Below are positions 4,928 to 7,397 of a stretch of 7,397 bases of DNA, in pieces. Each line of letters begins with the position of its first letter. Position 1 is the first letter of the stretch. The notes beneath the pieces were generated by a model. The model was not told where the DNA came from. It worked only from the letters and a program-made list of their open reading frames with translations, and made no database searches. Made by a program: the position numbers and the translations under genes. Source of the DNA: JAUUZT01 sp964654015 (GTDB lineage: Bacteria; Chloroflexota; Dehalococcoidia; GIF9; AB-539-J10); the NCBI GenBank assembly GCA_964654015.1, contig CAZZHQ010000120.1:1-7397 (forward strand), read 5' to 3'.

Positions 4928-6679
4928 ATGAGTAAGTTCGATAGGATGAATATGGAGCGGAGGTCATCCGCAGTAACGCTTTCTGATATGGAGATATTTA
5001 TCTTCCCTGAGTTGATGTACAGTTTGGTCCTGGCCAATATCATGTCGCCGCGGATATGGCTATGGCGTGACAACCAGTGGTTTGCCGGTCTAGAAGGAAT
5101 GAGCCCTTACCGCCGCGTCTCGAAGTTGAAACAGTATATTATGGACAATTATATCTTCAACCTTGATCTTGAGACGTGGGGGCTTACCACCAAGGAGCGA
5201 GAACTAGCAAGGTTTAGCGATTTTATCAGTGAGGATACACTTAAGCGGTCGAATGCGTTGTTCGGGTACGAGGGTGATAAATACTACTTTGATATAGACA
5301 TTCGCAACCAATTTGGGCTGGATAAGTTTAATGCCAATGTCATTCCTTACTGGAAGACCGAAACGGTCGAGGCGATGGATGCCTTCCGTTTTAAGCCAAA
5401 CTATGAAAGTGGTGCGGGCGAGTGTGTCTCCTTAGCAGCACTGTATGCGGCAGCACTCTTTATCGTGGCCAGAATTCCGCTCGAAGATATCTATTTGATG
5501 GCGACACCGTTGCATTCCCAGAACTTCATAGATTTAGATGAAGGAATTCTAACCAATAACCGCCGGCTGGTGACTAAGAGCATGTGGTTCAATGGTACTG
5601 CGCTGTCCGCACAGGCACGTCGGGCGTTGGAGAACGAGGCAATTACAATTGTCGCCCACCCGACTGGTTATGTTCACACCATCTATGATATGGCGACTAT
5701 GGATGAGAAGTACTACGCTCACTTTGTCAAGCGGCTGCGAAGCTATCTGAGGGCCTCGTTTGACGATAAGACTATTGTTAACTTCTTGAGGCACAGCCGT
5801 GACCTTCAGAAGTGCTTTCAGGTCAGATGGCCGCTGCACGGAGTAGATAACTACATAAGCGCTGAGAGAGTATTTGCCTATGAGCACGGCAGTCCTTATC
5901 GTATAAATGATAGAACCAGAGATAAGCTGCTGGCCGAGATTGATGTTGAGGAATTTCAAGTTGCCCCACTGCGAGATCGTATTATCATTGACGAGCTTGA
6001 GAGTCTGGTGCGGGAGAAGAACATGAAGTGTAATACTCCGGATGATCTGGCCTTGCTTAAAGCAAAACTTGCTTCCGATTGCTTGGAAGCGCAGGTTGCT
6101 TTGGAGAGGCTGACGAAGTTCTGTAATACCGAGCCCAGGCTCCCCAATGCGGAAGCGAAGAATTTTGTCTCTGGTGAGGAACCTCTAGGAATCAGTTTTG
6201 AGATGAAACGGGAGGAAATTATTCACCGGATGGAGGGTATCCGAGGAGGTAACGATACTGCCGATATAGCGTTCTATGCCTATCGTGACCTGAACTTTAC
6301 CGAACCGTGGCCATTCCTGGTTGCTGCGATGCAGCGTAACCCGGTTTCCATTGGAGGTGCGAGAGAGCTGGGGAACGACGACCTGAGGCGGGAGATAGGA
6401 GCGATGCCTGATGAATCGATCTATGACGGGCCAGGACGCCTTGCTCAGCCCGATGAGGTGTGGAACTACGGCCGCGGCGACGGCCTCGAGAAGTCTGTGC
6501 TTCTCGCCAATATTCTGCACAGCCGGATGCCTGGTAAAGAGATGGCTATTGAAGTATATCCGAATAGGGCCTGTCTTAAAGTCGGCCAAGATGCGTACGA
6601 TTTTCCCTCCCGGAAGGGGCTCAAAGAACAGTTCTGGTCTTTATCCATCTACGCAGAGCTGAATTGGGGGCGAGGCTAG
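4928..6679 (+). CDS. Tandem transglutaminase-like protein, 583 aa (second unit degenerate), possibly 3'-altered
   Basis: The ATG at 4928 has AGGA eight bases upstream; an in-frame ATG at 4946 lies in a repeat of the same GATAGGATGA context, so the exact start is uncertain. I do not recognise the family by name. Residues 162-204 look like the catalytic core of a transglutaminase/cysteine-protease fold: GAGECVSLAALYAAAL with Cys166, a hydrophobic stretch to RIPLEDIYLMATP, then His196 in LHSQNF and Asp202 or Asp204. A middle part (about 260-440) is helical and charged. Residues 515-562 repeat the pattern as GRGDGLEKSVLLANIL, then EVYPNRACL and YDFPSRKGL, with Gly519 at the Cys position and no matching His. 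No signal peptide or membrane segment is seen, so a cytoplasmic protein is likely. The last residues (about NWGRG) are encoded by DNA that in another frame belongs to a serine-recombinase remnant, so the natural C-terminus may be lost. Catalytic activity is inferred only. Confidence 0.7.
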   Translation: MSKFDRMNMERRSSAVTLSDMEIFIFPELMYSLVLANIMSPRIWLWRDNQWFAGLEGMSPYRRVSKLKQYIMDNYIFNLDLETWGLTTKERELARFSDFISEDTLKRSNALFGYEGDKYYFDIDIRNQFGLDKFNANVIPYWKTETVEAMDAFRFKPNYESGAGECVSLAALYAAALFIVARIPLEDIYLMATPLHSQNFIDLDEGILTNNRRLVTKSMWFNGTALSAQARRALENEAITIVAHPTGYVHTIYDMATMDEKYYAHFVKRLRSYLRASFDDKTIVNFLRHSRDLQKCFQVRWPLHGVDNYISAERVFAYEHGSPYRINDRTRDKLLAEIDVEEFQVAPLRDRIIIDELESLVREKNMKCNTPDDLALLKAKLASDCLEAQVALERLTKFCNTEPRLPNAEAKNFVSGEEPLGISFEMKREEIIHRMEGIRGGNDTADIAFYAYRDLNFTEPWPFLVAAMQRNPVSIGGARELGNDDLRREIGAMPDESIYDGPGRLAQPDEVWNYGRGDGLEKSVLLANILHSRMPGKEMAIEVYPNRACLKVGQDAYDFPSRKGLKEQFWSLSIYAELNWGRG

Positions 6680-7003
6680 AGCAGGCAAGAGAGACCGAGG
6701 CTAACATGGAGCCTATAGAGCGGTTCTGTGAACTGGTAAGGCAAAACCTCGGCGAGTTCACCTTTGAGGATAGGCGGCTGGCTCTGGAGGCTCTCATTAT
6801 CAAAGTATGGGTTGACGGCAACAATAGAGATTGAGGGAGCCATACCGATAGCCGAGGTGGCATTCAATCCATTGCCCCAAGATGTTTCGAGTAGAGAAAG
6901 CTTGAAGCCAGCATTGCATGTATCAGGGTTAGCGAAGTGGCTGGGTATCTGTGAACAGATGTTTAGCCTTGCTACTAAGGAAACAGATACCCTAGGTAGC
7001 TGA
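6661..7003 (+). pseudogene. Second large serine recombinase, C-terminal remnant with a frameshift
   Basis: From 6661 one frame reads ELGARLEQARETEANMEP, then IERFCELVRQNL, EFTFEDRRLALEAL and IIKVWVDGN, up to a stop at 6832-6834. The adjacent frame takes over at about 6824 with IEIEGAIPIAEVA and runs to a stop at 7001-7003. Coiled-coil sequence, FTFEDRRLALEAL and KVWVDG-IEIEGAIPI together are the characteristic C-terminal end of large serine recombinases of the same broad group as the intact one upstream. One extra base around 6823 (an A in AACAATAG) explains the break. All catalytic and DNA-binding domains are missing, so this is a relic of a different element. It is not a copy of the intact recombinase, whose C-terminus differs. 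How far the remnant goes beyond about 6860 is unclear. Confidence 0.72.
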
Positions 7004-7032
7004 GCGTCTCTGCTAAGGCATCAGAATCGGTC

Positions 7033-7299
7033 TTAGGCTATAACCATTGAGTATTGGACAGAGGTAATCAGAGAGCACGGATTAATTATGGTACCCCTTA
7101 CCTTCCAATCGCGCCAAATTTCAAGATGGGGAATTATCTTCGGCTTATAAAACGATGCGCTATCAGAATCCTTTACCATTATGCCATGACTCTCAACAAT
7201 AATTTTGCCACCGACCCGTTCCCATTTTGACGGCTCTGAATGCGGCTTAACTATGTACTTCTTACTTGCCTCAAGATAAGTTTCCTCATGCACTGTCAT
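7033..7299 (-). CDS. Hypothetical protein, 88 aa
   Basis: Not recognised. The ATG at 7299 lacks a good ribosome binding site: the nearest purine run (AAGGAAAGAGAG) ends 11 bases away. The sequence looks protein-like: charged, with YLEASKKYIVKPHSEPSKW, then strand-like GGKIIVESHGIMVKD and FYKPKIIPHLEIW. The last 20 residues or so, from VRGTIINP to the end, look less regular and might follow a frameshift or truncation. No signal peptide or clear membrane segment is present. It converges on the recombinase remnant. It may be a small gene of an island or the residue of a larger one; I cannot assign a role. Confidence 0.4.
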   Translation of the reverse strand: MTVHEETYLEASKKYIVKPHSEPSKWERVGGKIIVESHGIMVKDSDSASFYKPKIIPHLEIWRDWKVRGTIINPCSLITSVQYSMVIA

Positions 7300-7397
7300 G
7301 AACTGTGTTGCTCTCTTTCCTTAATGCTTAAGCAGATAAGCTTTTATACTCCACACCATTCTACGATGAATGAAGCTAGGACCTTGGTGCAATCTAT
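7300..7397. other. No feature recognised
   Basis: The last 98 bases hold the upstream region of the minus-strand hypothetical gene. A TATAAA on the minus strand around 7340-7345 could be a -10 box, but no convincing -35 box is found at the right distance. Confidence 0.3.

Noticed and set aside
1..7397. tRNA genes, CRISPR arrays or toxin-antitoxin pairs
   Set aside because: No cloverleaf-like or regularly spaced repeat sequence was seen, and the ribbon-helix-helix gene is followed by proteins that do not look like known toxins.

Overview
The window looks like the end of an integrated mobile element (about 1 to 3860) followed by a stretch of chromosome or older islands holding remnants of earlier mobile DNA (3860 to 7397). 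It is bacterial: consensus sigma-70-type promoters, Shine-Dalgarno sites and bacterial gene families. The recombinase with a cysteine-poor zinc-ribbon region, the XRE/ImmA/serine-recombinase order and the DUF3854 protein remind me of Dehalococcoidia (Chloroflexota) and their genomic islands. That assignment is recall, not a search, and is only moderately secure.

Left arm, minus strand (1194 down to the left edge): a ribbon-helix-helix DNA-binding protein, a 75-aa and a 112-aa unknown protein that overlap, then the N-terminal 146 residues of a DUF3854/TOPRIM-like replication protein that runs off the window. They read as one operon driven leftward from a promoter at 1222-1250.

Switch region (1195-1410): two divergent consensus promoters. 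Each -35 box sits in an 11-bp perfect palindrome (CCTTGTCAAGG and GCTTGACAAGC) whose centres are exactly 100 bp apart. Each has an ATTACCA box at the same distance on the same side, and there are three GATATTAC repeats. This resembles the control region between the two arms of a prophage or an ICEBs1-like element.

Right arm, plus strand (1411-3877): an XRE repressor (ImmR-like), an ImmA/IrrE-type protein whose HEXXH motif reads HALAH, and a 503-aa large serine recombinase, closely spaced as one operon. The likely logic is that the repressor holds the lysogenic state, the ImmA-like partner would normally inactivate it, and the recombinase integrates or excises the element. The recombinase gene ends inside a remnant of an IS3-family transposase 3' end, which may mark the attachment junction.

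Right flank: a PPC/DUF296 protein (minus) and a 583-aa protein (plus) are divergently transcribed from a 447-bp intergenic region holding a good promoter for each. The 583-aa protein appears to contain two transglutaminase-like units, the first with Cys and His in place and the second with the Cys replaced by Gly. Its 3' end runs into the frameshifted C-terminal remnant of a second large serine recombinase (6661-7003). A small unrecognised minus-strand ORF closes the window.
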